Shown here: positions 16,957 to 25,919 of the stretch, piece by piece | Layout: each line of letters starts with the position of its first letter | Numbering within the stretch: position 1 is the stretch's first letter | DNA from: DASQQQ01 sp036390995 | Lineage (GTDB): Bacteria; Actinomycetota; UBA4738; HRBIN12 | NCBI GenBank assembly: GCA_036390995.1 | Contig: DASWAT010000083.1 | Span: forward strand, 3,758-67,757 | DNA length: 64,000 nt | Reading direction: 5' to 3' | The notes under the pieces: generated by a model | Told to the model about the DNA's origin: nothing | Databases searched by the model: none | Seen by the model: only the letters and a program-made list of their open reading frames with translations | Translations under genes and position numbers: made by a program

Positions 16957-18540
16957 ATGGAGCCCGAGCAGCGCCGTCTCACCGATGCCGGGATCGAGAT
17001 CCGCCCCCTGTACGGCCCGGAGGATCCGCCCGGTTTCGACCCCGAACGCGATCTCGGAGCCCCCGGCGAGGCGCCGTTCACGCGCGGGGTGTACCCGTCG
17101 ATGTACCGCGGTCGCCTGTGGACGATGCGCCAGTACGCGGGCATGGCCACGGCCGAGGAGACGAACCGGCGCTTCCGGTATCTCCTCGATCGCGGCCAGA
17201 CCGGGTTGTCGGTGGCCTTCGACCTGCCCACGCAGATGGGTTACGACTCCGACCACCCGCGCTCTGAGGGCGAGGTCGGCAAGACCGGCGTGGCCGTCGA
17301 CTCGATCGACGACATGCGCCGCCTGCTCGAGGGGATCCCCCTCGACCGCGTCTCGACCTCGATGACGATCAACGCGACCGCGCCGATCCTGCTGCTCCTG
17401 TACGAGCTGGTGGCCGAAGAACGGGGGATCGACGCGTCGCTGCTGTCCGGCACCGTCCAGAACGATCTGCTGAAGGAGTACGCGGCCCGAGGCACGTACA
17501 TCTACCCGCCGACGCCGTCGATGCGCATCATCACGGACCTATTCGCCTATTGCCACGACCGCATCCCCCGCTGGAACACCATCTCGATCAGCGGGTATCA
17601 CATGCGCGAGGCCGGATCCACGGCCGTCCAGGAGGTGGCGTTCACCCTGGCGAACGGGATCGCGTATGTCCGCGCGGCCCTCGACGCCGGACTCGAGGTG
17701 GACGACTTCGCTCCGCGCCTCTCGTTCTTCTTCGCCTGCCACATGCACTTCTTCGAGGAGGTTGCGAAGTTCCGGGCCGCGCGGCGGATGTGGGCGCGCA
17801 TCATGACCGAGCGGTTCGGCGCGAAGGATCCGAGAAGCGCGATGCTGCGGTTCCACACCCAGACCGGAGGCGCCACGCTCACCGCGCAACAGCCCGAGAA
17901 CAACGTCGTCCGCACCGCATACGAGGCCCTGGCCGCCGTCCTCGGCGGCACGCAGTCGTTGCACACGAACTCGTTCGACGAGGCCCTCGCGCTTCCCACC
18001 GAGCACGCCGTGAAGATCGCGCTCCGGACCCAGCAGATCCTGGGGTACGAGACCGGTGTTCCCGACACCGCCGACCCGCTCGGCGGTTCGTACTTCGTGG
18101 AGTCGTTGACGAACGAGATCGAGGCGCGAGCAGCTGAGTACCTCGACAAGATCGAGGGTCTGGGCGGCGCCGTGGCCGCGATCGAGCAGGGCTTCTATCA
18201 GGACGAGATCCACGAGGCCGCGTTCCGGATCCAGCAGGGCGTCGAGAGCGGCGAGCGGGTGGTGGTGGGCGTGAACCGCTTCCGGGACCCGCAGGAGCGG
18301 CCCGTCGAGATCCAGCGCATCGGGGAGGAGGAGGTCGCCGCTCAGATCGACCGGGTGAGGCAGCTCCGGGCGACCCGGGATCGAACCGCCGTTGACCGGG
18401 CCCTCGCGGCCGTCGAGGCGGCGGGGAGGGGCACGGAGAACCTGCTCCCGCCGATCAAGGAGTCCCTCCGGGCCCGGGCCACGCTCGGTGAGGTCTCGGA
18501 CGTCCTCCGAGGCGTGTTCGGCGAGCATCGCCCCCGGTAG
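16957..18540 (+). CDS. Methylmalonyl-CoA mutase-type large subunit without B12 domain
   Basis: A 527-residue coenzyme-B12 acyl-CoA mutase catalytic barrel, covering only the substrate-binding domain. The cobalamin-binding domain with its DxHxxG motif is absent, so a separate small subunit is needed and is not in this window. Active-site residues align with methylmalonyl-CoA mutase: Arg53, Arg58 and Tyr60 in RLWTMRQYAG, Arg178 in AARGTYIYPP, His215 in SGYHMREAG. The spacings 60-178-215 equal 89-207-244 of the Propionibacterium enzyme. Isobutyryl-CoA mutases carry Phe and Gln at the 60 and 178 positions, so a methylmalonyl-CoA-like substrate is favoured. A TAGGCT box 8 nt before the ATG suggests a leaderless mRNA. 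Confidence 0.85.
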   Translation: MEPEQRRLTDAGIEIRPLYGPEDPPGFDPERDLGAPGEAPFTRGVYPSMYRGRLWTMRQYAGMATAEETNRRFRYLLDRGQTGLSVAFDLPTQMGYDSDHPRSEGEVGKTGVAVDSIDDMRRLLEGIPLDRVSTSMTINATAPILLLLYELVAEERGIDASLLSGTVQNDLLKEYAARGTYIYPPTPSMRIITDLFAYCHDRIPRWNTISISGYHMREAGSTAVQEVAFTLANGIAYVRAALDAGLEVDDFAPRLSFFFACHMHFFEEVAKFRAARRMWARIMTERFGAKDPRSAMLRFHTQTGGATLTAQQPENNVVRTAYEALAAVLGGTQSLHTNSFDEALALPTEHAVKIALRTQQILGYETGVPDTADPLGGSYFVESLTNEIEARAAEYLDKIEGLGGAVAAIEQGFYQDEIHEAAFRIQQGVESGERVVVGVNRFRDPQERPVEIQRIGEEEVAAQIDRVRQLRATRDRTAVDRALAAVEAAGRGTENLLPPIKESLRARATLGEVSDVLRGVFGEHRPR

Positions 18541-18605
18541 ACGAGAGCCCTTCGGCGGTCGTCTCGGCGAGGGTGGGGCATCGGGAACGGACCTGGGGCC
18601 CTGAG

Positions 18606-18636
18606 CGACCCCGCCTGAAGTCCCCCCGGCGGGTCG
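18606..18636. terminator. Probable terminator hairpin after the mutase gene
   Basis: Arms CGACCCCGCC (18606-18615) and GGCGGGTCG (18628-18636) pair with one bulged C around a 12-nt loop. It lies 65 bp after the mutase stop and 25 bp before the F420 reductase start. It would separate the two units; no T-run follows. Confidence 0.45.
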
Positions 18637-18660
18637 TCCCGTTCCGATAAGCTCCCCGCC

Positions 18661-19362
18661 ATGGACGTCGCGGTGATCGGCGGGACCGGCGAGGAGGGCT
18701 TCGGCCTCACGCTGCGGCTGGCTCGCGCCGGGCATCACGCGATCATCGGCTCGCGCTCGGAGGAGAAGGGCGCCGCCACCGCGCAGAAGGCGCGCGAGAT
18801 CCTCGGCGGCGATGCCGCGGTCGACGGCACCACGAACGAGCTTGCAGCCGAACGGGGCGAGGTCGTGGCCGTCACCGTCCCCTACGCGGGGCAGGCCGAC
18901 ATCTACCGCGCGATCAAGGATCACGTTGCCGCGGGCAAGATCGTGCTCGACTGCACGAGTCCGCTGGCCACCGCGGTGGGAGGCCGAGCCTGGCAGGTGG
19001 TCCGTCCATGGCACGGCTCGGCCGCCGAGCAGGCGAAGGCGCTGCTCGATCCGGGCGTCCTGATGGTGGCCGCTTTCCACACCATCGCAGGCGGTGCGCT
19101 CCAGGATCTGGAGCACCCGCTCGAGAGCGACGTGTTCGTCTGCGGCAAGGACCGGGACGCGAAGGCCACGGTCGGCGGGCTGATCGACCAGATCCCGAAC
19201 CTCCGCTGGGTGGACGCCGGAGATCTGGCGATGGCCCGGATCGTGGAGCCGCTCACGGCCGTCCTCGTCTCCGTCAACCGGACGTATCGGATCCACGATT
19301 CGGGGTTCCGCCTGACCGGCCGCGAGGCTTGGGGTCCTCCGCCGGAGCGATCGTCGCGCTGA
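18661..19362 (+). CDS. npdG: NADPH-dependent F420 reductase
   Basis: A 233-residue enzyme that moves hydride between NADPH and coenzyme F420. It begins with the NADP-binding GGTGEEGFGLTLRLARAG, written here as VIGGTGEEGFGLTLRL, followed by the phosphate-binding IIGSRSEEKG. VAVTVPYAGQ, VLDCTSPL, AFHTIAGGALQDLEHPL and VFVCGKDRDAK are further family landmarks. It implies that the organism makes F420, agreeing with the LLM oxidoreductase at 61,526. TAAGCT at 18648-18653 lies 7 nt before the ATG with no Shine-Dalgarno, so the mRNA is probably leaderless. It converges with the biotin carboxylase gene. Confidence 0.88.
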   Translation: MDVAVIGGTGEEGFGLTLRLARAGHHAIIGSRSEEKGAATAQKAREILGGDAAVDGTTNELAAERGEVVAVTVPYAGQADIYRAIKDHVAAGKIVLDCTSPLATAVGGRAWQVVRPWHGSAAEQAKALLDPGVLMVAAFHTIAGGALQDLEHPLESDVFVCGKDRDAKATVGGLIDQIPNLRWVDAGDLAMARIVEPLTAVLVSVNRTYRIHDSGFRLTGREAWGPPPERSSR

Positions 19363-19386
19363 GCGGGATCGCGCCGCGCCCCGCCG

Positions 19387-21111
19387 TCAGTCGATGACGG
19401 CGATGGTCTCGCCGGGCTGCACCACCTGACCGGCCGAGATCGGCAGGTCCGAGACGATGCCGTCCCGGGGCGCGGGGATCGCGTTCTCCATCTTCATGGC
19501 CTCGAGGATGCACACGACGTCGCCGGCCGCGATCTCCTGCCCTTGCTCCACCAGCACCCGCAGGATCGTTCCCTGCATCGGCGCTGCCACCAGGCTGTGC
19601 ACGTGCTCGCCGTGTGCGGCGGCGTGCCGGGACGGCTGCTTCGGAGCCGTGTCCCTCCGGTGGTCGAAGATGCGGATCGGCACGCGCCGGCCGTCCAGCT
19701 CCACGAGCAGCTCGGCCGGGACGGGTTGCCTGGCCTCGACCGGCGGGAGCGCCACCGCCGGCGCCGGCAGCACCGCGCGGCGCAGTGCCCCTTCCAGCCA
19801 GGTGGTGGTGTGCGAGCCCTCGCGGAACTCCGGCGTCCCCAGGACCCACTCGTGGAGCGGGATCGTGGTGGGGACGCCCTCGACCCGGTACTCGCCGAGG
19901 GCCCGGAGCATCCGCCGCCGGGCGCGCTCGCGATCCTGCCCCGAGACGATCGCCTTGGCGAACATCGAGTCGTAGTCCGCGGGGACCTCCTTGCCCTCCC
20001 GGACGTAGGAGTCCACCCGCACGAACGGCCCCGAGGGCTCGCGGTAGCCCAGGATCCGGCCCGGCCCCGGGAGGAAGTTCTTCGAGGGATCCTCGGCGTT
20101 GATCCGGCACTGGATCGCGTGCCCCTGGGGCCGGACGGAGGACAGGTCGATCCGCTCGCCCATGGTCACCGCGATCTGCAGGGCCACGAGGTCGAGGCCG
20201 GTCACCATCTCGGTCACGGTGTGCTCCACCTGGAGCCGGGTGTTCATCTCCAGGAAGTAGTAGTTGCCGTCGTCGTCGACGATGCCCTCGACGGTGCCCG
20301 CGTTCGTGTAGCCGGCCTCCTTCGCCAAGGCCATCGCGGCCTCGCCGATCCGCGACCGGAGCTCCGCATCGACGACGGGCGATGGCGTCTCCTCGACGAG
20401 CTTCTGGTGGCGGCGCTGGACCGAGCAGTCCCGCTCGCCCAGGAAGAACACGTTGCCGTGGTGATCGGCCAGGATCTGCGCCTCGACGTGGTGGGCGCGC
20501 TCGACGTAGCGCTCGAGGAAGACCTCGGGCCGGCCGAAGTACGCCTTGGCCTCGCGGGCGGCCCGGGCCAGGGCCGGGTCGAGCTCGTCGGGGGAGCGAA
20601 CCACGTGCATCCCTCGCCCGCCGCCCCCGAACGCCGCCTTCACCAGGATAGGGAAGCCGATCCGCTCGGCGTGCCGGCGCGCTTGCTTCAAGGTGACCGG
20701 TTCCGGGGTCCCCGGGATGATCGGCACGCCGACCCGGTCGGCGGCCTGCCGGGCCGCGGACTTGTCGCCCATCATGTCGATCGCCTCGGCCGGCGGTCCG
20801 ATGAACAGGAAGCCAGACTCCTCCACCGCGCGGGCGAAGTGCGCTCGTTCGGACAGGAACCCGTAGCCCGGGTGCACGGCCGTGGCCTTCGCCTTGCGTG
20901 CGGCCTCGAGGATCGCCCCGATCGACAGGTAGGAGTCGGCCGGCAGGGGAGGTCCGATCCGGTAGGCAGCGTCGGCCATCTCGACGTGCATCGAGTCCCG
21001 GTCGGCGTCGGAGTACACGGCGATCGAGCGGTGGCCGAGCTCGCGGATCGTCCGGATGATCCGGACCGCGATCTCTCCTCGGTTCGCGACCAGTATGCGG
21101 GTCTTCGGCAC
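19387..21111 (-). CDS. Acetyl/propionyl-CoA carboxylase alpha chain (biotin carboxylase plus BCCP)
   Basis: A 574-residue fusion. Residues 1-445 form biotin carboxylase (ILVANRGEIAVRI, HPGYGFLSE, ATP-grasp loop KAAFGGGGRGM, FLEMNTRLQVEH). A linker follows, then a C-terminal biotinyl domain (about 500-574) with the biotin lysine in EAMKMEN. It carboxylates biotin for transfer by a carboxyltransferase, most likely the beta subunit at 43,539 far away. The GTG start at 21111 gives the conserved MPKTRILVANRGE. It is divergent from the biotin ligase gene by 18 bp, which pairs the enzyme with its activator. Substrate (acetyl- versus propionyl-CoA) is set by the beta subunit and not decided here. Confidence 0.92.
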   Translation of the reverse strand: MPKTRILVANRGEIAVRIIRTIRELGHRSIAVYSDADRDSMHVEMADAAYRIGPPLPADSYLSIGAILEAARKAKATAVHPGYGFLSERAHFARAVEESGFLFIGPPAEAIDMMGDKSAARQAADRVGVPIIPGTPEPVTLKQARRHAERIGFPILVKAAFGGGGRGMHVVRSPDELDPALARAAREAKAYFGRPEVFLERYVERAHHVEAQILADHHGNVFFLGERDCSVQRRHQKLVEETPSPVVDAELRSRIGEAAMALAKEAGYTNAGTVEGIVDDDGNYYFLEMNTRLQVEHTVTEMVTGLDLVALQIAVTMGERIDLSSVRPQGHAIQCRINAEDPSKNFLPGPGRILGYREPSGPFVRVDSYVREGKEVPADYDSMFAKAIVSGQDRERARRRMLRALGEYRVEGVPTTIPLHEWVLGTPEFREGSHTTTWLEGALRRAVLPAPAVALPPVEARQPVPAELLVELDGRRVPIRIFDHRRDTAPKQPSRHAAAHGEHVHSLVAAPMQGTILRVLVEQGQEIAAGDVVCILEAMKMENAIPAPRDGIVSDLPISAGQVVQPGETIAVID

Positions 21112-21129
21112 GGGTGGCTCCAGGCTGCG

Positions 21130-21921
21130 ATGATTCCTCGTCACCCGAACGGGAGTCAAACGTTGCCGCTGTCCGAACTCGCCCTCACGCACGCGCTCGA
21201 ACGGATCGGCGTCCGTGCCCCCGTTCGGTTCGAGGAGGTTACTCGTTCGACCCAGGCGGCGGCCCTGGGGTTGGCCGCGGAGGGTGCTCCCGAGTGGAGC
21301 ATCGTGGCCGCCGGGCACCAGACCGAGGGCAGGGGACGCCTGGGCCGGACGTGGGTGGACGAGCCGGGCGCGGCGCTCATGTTCTCCGTCGTGCTGCGGC
21401 CCGATCTCGACCCCGCCAGCGGCGGCCTGATCCCGCTTTTGGCGGGGTGGGCCATGGCCGTCGCCTGCCGCGAGCTGGCGGGGGCCGACGTCGGCTGCAA
21501 GTGGCCGAACGACCTGCTCCTGGGCGAGGAGAAGGTCGGCGGGCTCCTCGCCGAGTCCCAGATCGACGCCGGCCGCTTCGCCTTCATCGTGCTCGGCGTC
21601 GGCGTGAACCTCTCCGCGGCTCCCGTGGAGGTTCCGGGGGCAGGAGCCCTGGGCCCGGTCGCGCCGGAGGAGCTGCTCGGACGCTTCCTGGAGGTCTTCG
21701 CCAGGAGGTACGAGCCCGCCCACCCGGCGTTCGCGGGGGCGGTCGCGGCCGCCTACCGAGAGGTGTGCCTCACGCTGGGCCGCCACGTCCGGGCCACCGG
21801 CACGGACGGCACCGACTTCGAGGGCGAGGCGATCGACGTCGACGAGACCGGTGCCCTCGTGGTCCGCACGGCCTCCGGCCTCGAGCCGGTCCGCTCCGGC
21901 GAGATCGAGCACCTCCGCTAG
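21130..21921 (+). CDS. birA: Biotin--[acetyl-CoA-carboxylase] ligase
   Basis: A 263-residue biotin protein ligase that attaches biotin to the carrier lysine of acyl-CoA carboxylases. It has FEEVTRSTQAAAL, the biotinyl-AMP loop GHQTEGRGRLGRTW, CKWPNDLLL and KVGGLLAES, followed by a C-terminal SH3-like domain (GRHVRATGTDGTDFEGEA). There is no N-terminal DNA-binding domain, so it should be an enzyme without repressor function. Divergent from the biotin carboxylase/BCCP gene at 18 bp. The ATG at 21130 is the most upstream reasonable start; conserved sequence begins about 30 residues later. Confidence 0.9.
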   Translation: MIPRHPNGSQTLPLSELALTHALERIGVRAPVRFEEVTRSTQAAALGLAAEGAPEWSIVAAGHQTEGRGRLGRTWVDEPGAALMFSVVLRPDLDPASGGLIPLLAGWAMAVACRELAGADVGCKWPNDLLLGEEKVGGLLAESQIDAGRFAFIVLGVGVNLSAAPVEVPGAGALGPVAPEELLGRFLEVFARRYEPAHPAFAGAVAAAYREVCLTLGRHVRATGTDGTDFEGEAIDVDETGALVVRTASGLEPVRSGEIEHLR

Positions 21922-21962
21922 CGTGATTGCCGCGGGGCGGCGCGCGCGGTAGCGTCCGAGCC

Positions 21963-22595
21963 GTGGCGTTCCCGCGGAGGCTGCTGGTCGACGGCGAGGA
22001 GCTGATCCTCGACCTCCGTCCCCATTGGATCGCCCTGGTGGGCCCCGTGTTCGTCACGCTGCTGGTGGTGGTGGGCTACATCCTCGCCCTGGTCTACGCG
22101 CCCGACTCGGGCGCCGCGCGCGCCACGGTGGTCTGGGGCGGGTTGGCCCTCGGCGTGCTGATCCTGCTGTGGTACCCCGTGCGCAAGGCGGTGGCGTGGG
22201 CGACGTCTCACTTCGTGGTGACGAGCGACCGCGTGATCCACCGGCAGGGGTGGATCGCGAAGTCGTCGATGGAGATCCCGCTGGAGGCCATCAACGACGT
22301 CCGGTTCCACCAGGGCGTGTTCGAGCGGGTCATCGGGGCCGGGGACCTCATCATCGAGTCCGCGGGCGAGCGGGGCACGAACGCCTTCTCGGACATCCGT
22401 CATCCCGAAGATGTCCAGAAGACGATCTACCACCAGGGCGAGCTCAACCAGCAGCGGATGATGCGAGGCGCGGGGCCGGGACCGTCCGCGCCGTCCACCA
22501 CGGGCGAGCTGGAGCGCCTGGTCGCCCTCCGCGACCGGGGCATCCTCACGCCCGAGGAGTTCGAGGCCCAGAAGCGGAAGATCCTCGGCAGCTAG
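21963..22595 (+). CDS. PH-domain (YdbS-like) membrane protein with SHOCT tail
   Basis: A 210-residue protein with two transmembrane helices (about 23-48 and 56-76) followed by a bacterial PH domain (VTSDRVIHRQGWIAKSSMEI, shown as VTSDRVIHRQGW, and EAINDVRFHQGVFER). It closes with a short SHOCT motif, LERLVALRDRGILTPEEFE, typical of oligomerising C-terminal helices. Function is unknown; such proteins are usually envelope-associated. GTG start 7 nt after TAGCGT (21950-21955) with no ribosome site, so leaderless. Its TAG stop is embedded in the left arm of the 19-bp palindrome at 22592-22610. Confidence 0.8.
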   Translation: MAFPRRLLVDGEELILDLRPHWIALVGPVFVTLLVVVGYILALVYAPDSGAARATVVWGGLALGVLILLWYPVRKAVAWATSHFVVTSDRVIHRQGWIAKSSMEIPLEAINDVRFHQGVFERVIGAGDLIIESAGERGTNAFSDIRHPEDVQKTIYHQGELNQQRMMRGAGPGPSAPSTTGELERLVALRDRGILTPEEFEAQKRKILGS

Positions 22596-22610
22596 TCTGT
22601 CCCAGACTAG
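22592..22610. promoter_or_regulatory. 19-bp perfect palindrome, candidate operator of the thiolase/DUF35 operon
   Basis: CTAGTCTG-TCC-CAGACTAG: two perfect 8-bp arms around 3 bp, and one further G-C pair outside. The same arms recur at 63694-63712 in front of an acyl-CoA dehydrogenase. Each copy contains TAGTCT, usable as a -10 box, and begins at or next to the stop codon of the upstream gene. It ends 59 bp before the GTG of the first thiolase-like gene. Size and symmetry resemble a TetR-family binding site. Confidence 0.7.
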
Positions 22611-22669
22611 CCGTCCCGGCCGCCCCCCGCCGTTCGCCGGTGCGGGCGTTCGGTGATAGAACCGGACAC

Positions 22670-23839
22670 GTGGAACCGCGCGTCGCCGTGATCGGCATCG
22701 GACATTGCGGGTTCGCGCCCATCACGGCGGGGCTCTCCTACAAGGAGCTGATGTTCGAAGCGGCGCAGCGCGCCTATGACGACGCCGGCGTCGATCCTCG
22801 GCAGGACATCGACTCGTTCGTCTGCTGCTCCGAGGACTTCTTGGAGGGCACGAGCATCTTCGACGAGTACGTGCCGGACCAGCTCGGTGCCGTCCGCCGG
22901 CCCGTGCAGACCGTGGCCGGCGACGGGCTGTTCGGGATCGCCACCGGGATGATGCTGATCCGCTCGGGCGTGGCCCGTGTCGTGGCGGTCGAGGCCCACA
23001 GCAAGGGCTCGGACGTGCGCACCCTCGGCGCGATCGAGCGGTTCGCGCTGGACCCGGTCTTCAACCGGCCGGTGCTGCCGTCGGTGCTGGCCGTCGCCGG
23101 CCTCGACATGAACGCGTTCCTCGAGCGGACCGGGCTGTCCGAGGAGCACTGCGCGATCGTTGCGGCGAAGAACCGCCGGAACGCGCTCGACAACCCCCGG
23201 GCCGCGTACCCGGCCGACCTGGACGCGGAGGACGTGGACGACTCCGCGCCTGCGTACTGGCCGCTCCGCGAGCTCGAGATCGCCGCGCCGGCCGACGGCT
23301 GTGTCGTGGCGGTCCTCGCCGTCGAAGAGCTCGCCCGTGAGCTGACCGAGGCGCCGGTGTGGATCCTCGGAGCGGGATGGTCGTCGGGGAGCCCGACGCT
23401 CGAGAGCCGGACCTGGGGCGAGGCCGACACCGTCCGCCGGGCCGCCGAGCGCGCCTACGCGATGGCGGGCATCGGGGACCCGGGCGAGGAGGTGGACCTG
23501 GCGGAGCTCGACGACACGTACGCGTACCGGGAGCTGCAGCACCTCGAGGCGCTCGGTCTGGCCACCGCGGAGGAGCTCCCGGGCTTGCTCGAGGAGGGCG
23601 AGCTGGAGCCCGACGGCGACCTGCCGGTGAACGTGTCCGGTGGGGCGCTCGGGCAGGGGAACCTGTTCGAGGGCAACGGCCTGGCCCGCCTGCAGGAATG
23701 CACGGAGCAGCTGCGAGGCGAGGCCGGTGAGCGGCAGGTGGACGAGGTCTACACGGCGGTCGCGCAGTCGTGGCCGGGCGTGCCGTCGACGTCGGCCGCG
23801 GTCGTCGTCCTCGCGAACGACGAGGGGGCGGGCGGGTGA
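22670..23839 (+). CDS. SCP2-thiolase-fold protein lacking the nucleophilic Cys
   Basis: A 389-residue protein with the two-domain thiolase fold of the SCPx/Ltp type (VAVIGIGHCGF at the front, ASVSGGALGQGNLFEGNG-like SGGALGQGN near the end). Where active thiolases have the CASG nucleophile the sequence is VQTVAGDGLFG, without Cys. The HDCF motif of SCP2 thiolases is replaced by ELDDTYAY. It is therefore unlikely to do thiolysis. A retro-aldolase or Claisen-type partner role, like the Ltp2/DUF35 steroid aldolases, is an inference from family knowledge. GTG start 7 nt after TAGAAC. First gene of a four-gene overlapping operon behind a palindrome. Confidence 0.75.
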   Translation: MEPRVAVIGIGHCGFAPITAGLSYKELMFEAAQRAYDDAGVDPRQDIDSFVCCSEDFLEGTSIFDEYVPDQLGAVRRPVQTVAGDGLFGIATGMMLIRSGVARVVAVEAHSKGSDVRTLGAIERFALDPVFNRPVLPSVLAVAGLDMNAFLERTGLSEEHCAIVAAKNRRNALDNPRAAYPADLDAEDVDDSAPAYWPLRELEIAAPADGCVVAVLAVEELARELTEAPVWILGAGWSSGSPTLESRTWGEADTVRRAAERAYAMAGIGDPGEEVDLAELDDTYAYRELQHLEALGLATAEELPGLLEEGELEPDGDLPVNVSGGALGQGNLFEGNGLARLQECTEQLRGEAGERQVDEVYTAVAQSWPGVPSTSAAVVVLANDEGAGG

Positions 23840-24192
23840 GCCTGGAGGCCTTGGACCACGTGTGGTTCTGGGTCGCCGACATGGACCGGGCCGTGGCCTT
23901 CTACACGGACGTGCTGGGTCTGCGGCTGGTTCGCCGCGACGGGGACGAGTGGGCGGAGTTCCAGGCCGGGGGGAGTCGGCTGGCGCTCCACGGGGCCGGC
24001 CCCGGATCCGTACCCGGCGGGACGGTGGTCTTCCGGGTGAACGATCTGACCGCGGCAAGGGCTGGTCTCGAGGCGCGCGGGGTCTCGTTCGATCACGCGG
24101 GCGAGGTCGACCGCTACGCGAGCTACGCGACCTTCCGGGACCCGTTCGGCAACGGGCTGCAGCTGATCGAGTACGCGGAGGTGGCCCGCTGA
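23836..24192 (+). CDS. VOC-superfamily (glyoxalase/dioxygenase-like) protein
   Basis: A 118-residue single VOC module with two beta-alpha-beta-beta-beta repeats. It starts LDHVWFWVADMDRAVAFYTDVLGL, seen here as HVWFWVADMDRAVAFY, and ends YATFRDPFGNGLQLIEY. Possible metal ligands are His at position 7 or so and Glu near the C-terminus (LIEY). The family covers glyoxalases, epimerases and dioxygenases; the substrate is not predictable. The GTG overlaps the upstream TGA (GTGA) and the stop overlaps the next ATG (TGATG), so all these products are probably made together. Confidence 0.78.
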   Translation: MSLEALDHVWFWVADMDRAVAFYTDVLGLRLVRRDGDEWAEFQAGGSRLALHGAGPGSVPGGTVVFRVNDLTAARAGLEARGVSFDHAGEVDRYASYATFRDPFGNGLQLIEYAEVAR

Positions 24193-25919
24193 TGGCGCGA
24201 CGGGTCGCGGTGGTCGGGGCCGGCATGACCAGGTTCATGCGACGGGCCCAGGAGACCGGCAAGGAGCTCGCGTGGGAGGCGGCCCGCGCCGCGCTGGACT
24301 CGTGCGAGCTGTCGCTCCGCGACGTCGACGGCGTGTGCCTGACCTCGGGGCCGGACGCGTTCGACGGCGTGCACATGAAGGGCGAGTACCTGTCCGACGG
24401 GGCGGGGGCGTTCGGCAAGCCGTTCATCCGGACCTACGTGGGCGGCGGCAGCGGCGTGTTCACGGCGATCCAGGGGTGGTACTCGGTGGCCAGCGGGATG
24501 TTCGACGTGGCCCTGGTGGTGGCCGAGGAGAAGATGTCCTCGACCCAGCCCCACCCGCAGGGCGCGTTCCTCACGATCTTCGACAACGTCCTGGAGCGCC
24601 CGCTCGGCCCGAACCTCCTGTGGATCTTCGCGCTCGAGATGAACCGCTACATGACGGTGCACGGGCTCGACAAGCGCGACATCGCCGCCGTGGCCGTGAA
24701 GAACAAGCGCAACGCCGCCGACCATCCCGCGGCGTTGCTCGGCGACCGCGACATCACCGTCGACGACGTGCTGGCCTCCGAGACGCTCGCGTGGCCGGTG
24801 CAGCGCCTCGACGTGTCGCCGATCTCGGACGGAGCGGTGGCGCTCGTGGTGGCCTCGGAGGAGGCGGCCCGCCGGATCACCGACCGGCCGGTGTGGATCG
24901 ACGGCGTCGGGTGGAACCTCGACACCGCGTACTGGACGAACCGCGATCTGGTCTTCCCCGAGTACGTCGCGAACGCCGCCCGCATGGCTTACGAGATGGC
25001 CGGCATCACCGAGCCGCGCAAACAGATCCACGTGGCGGAGCCCTACGACCCCTTCGACTACAAGGAGCTCCACCACCTCGAGGGTCTGCTGCTCTTCGAC
25101 AGGGGCAAGGCGCCCGAGGCCGCTCGCGACGGCATCCTGGACCGCGACGGCGACCTTCCCAGCTGCCCGTCGGGGGGCCTGCTCGGGGTGGGCAACCCGA
25201 TCGCCGCGGCGGGCCTCATGAAGATCGCCGAGCTCTTCTGGCAGCTGCGCGGCGAAGCCGGCGCCCGCCAGGTCCCCGGCACTCCCGAGCGCGGTGTCGC
25301 GCAAGCCTGGGGCGATCTCATGCAGGTCGGAACCGTCGTCGTCATGGGTGCCGATGGTGCTCGCGGGGGCGGGGCGACACACCCGACGACCGGCGAGACG
25401 AAGCTGCCGGTGGTGCAGACGCCTCCGTACACGATGGGCGGGCATCCGCTGTCCGATGCGGAGTTCCGATCGGCCGTGGGGGCCGTGGACGACGCCGTGG
25501 ACGCCCGGTACGCGTGGGACGCGGGTGTCGCGATCGGCCGGTTCCTCGACGGGCTCCGGGCCGGGAAGATCGTGGCACGCGTGTGCCATCGGTGCGAGAG
25601 GGTCCTCGTGCCGCCCCGGATGTTCTGCGAGCAGTGCTTCCGCGAGACCGACGGCTGGGCGGAGGTGGAGCCGACCGGGGTCGTCCAGACCTTCTCGATC
25701 TGCCACGTCTCGTGGGACATGCAGCGGCTGGAGGTCCCGGAGATGCCGGCCGTGATCGCGATCGACGGCTCGAGCGGCGGGTTCCTGCACAAGCTGGGCG
25801 AGGTGGAGCCCGGCGATCTCGCGGTGGGGATGGCCGTCGAGGCCGTGTGGAAGCCGGAGGCCGAGCGGACCGGCTCGATCCTCGACATCGCGTACTTCCG
25901 GCCCCGGAGGGAGGCCTGA
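24192..25919 (+). CDS. Cys-less SCP2-thiolase fused to a DUF35 zinc-ribbon/OB-fold domain
   Basis: A 575-residue fusion. Residues 1 to about 390 are thiolase-like (VAVVGAGMTRFMR at the front, SCPSGGLLGVGNPIAAAG toward the end). The position of the catalytic Cys reads RTYVGGGSGV, so the nucleophile is missing, and HDCF is replaced by EPYDPFDYKE. After a linker, residues about 450-575 form a DUF35 module with a rubredoxin-like zinc ribbon (CHRCERVL...FCEQCF) and an OB-fold. In archaeal HMG-CoA synthesis and steroid side-chain cleavage, thiolase-fold and DUF35 proteins act as complexes. Here they are fused, which supports a joint acyl-CoA reaction. The substrate is unknown. Confidence 0.78.
   Translation: MARRVAVVGAGMTRFMRRAQETGKELAWEAARAALDSCELSLRDVDGVCLTSGPDAFDGVHMKGEYLSDGAGAFGKPFIRTYVGGGSGVFTAIQGWYSVASGMFDVALVVAEEKMSSTQPHPQGAFLTIFDNVLERPLGPNLLWIFALEMNRYMTVHGLDKRDIAAVAVKNKRNAADHPAALLGDRDITVDDVLASETLAWPVQRLDVSPISDGAVALVVASEEAARRITDRPVWIDGVGWNLDTAYWTNRDLVFPEYVANAARMAYEMAGITEPRKQIHVAEPYDPFDYKELHHLEGLLLFDRGKAPEAARDGILDRDGDLPSCPSGGLLGVGNPIAAAGLMKIAELFWQLRGEAGARQVPGTPERGVAQAWGDLMQVGTVVVMGADGARGGGATHPTTGETKLPVVQTPPYTMGGHPLSDAEFRSAVGAVDDAVDARYAWDAGVAIGRFLDGLRAGKIVARVCHRCERVLVPPRMFCEQCFRETDGWAEVEPTGVVQTFSICHVSWDMQRLEVPEMPAVIAIDGSSGGFLHKLGEVEPGDLAVGMAVEAVWKPEAERTGSILDIAYFRPRREA

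Noticed and set aside
18541..18600. Possible short gene between the mutase and the F420 reductase
   Set aside because: No ribosome site and no coding-like composition; the stretch is followed by a terminator-like hairpin and the reductase promoter.
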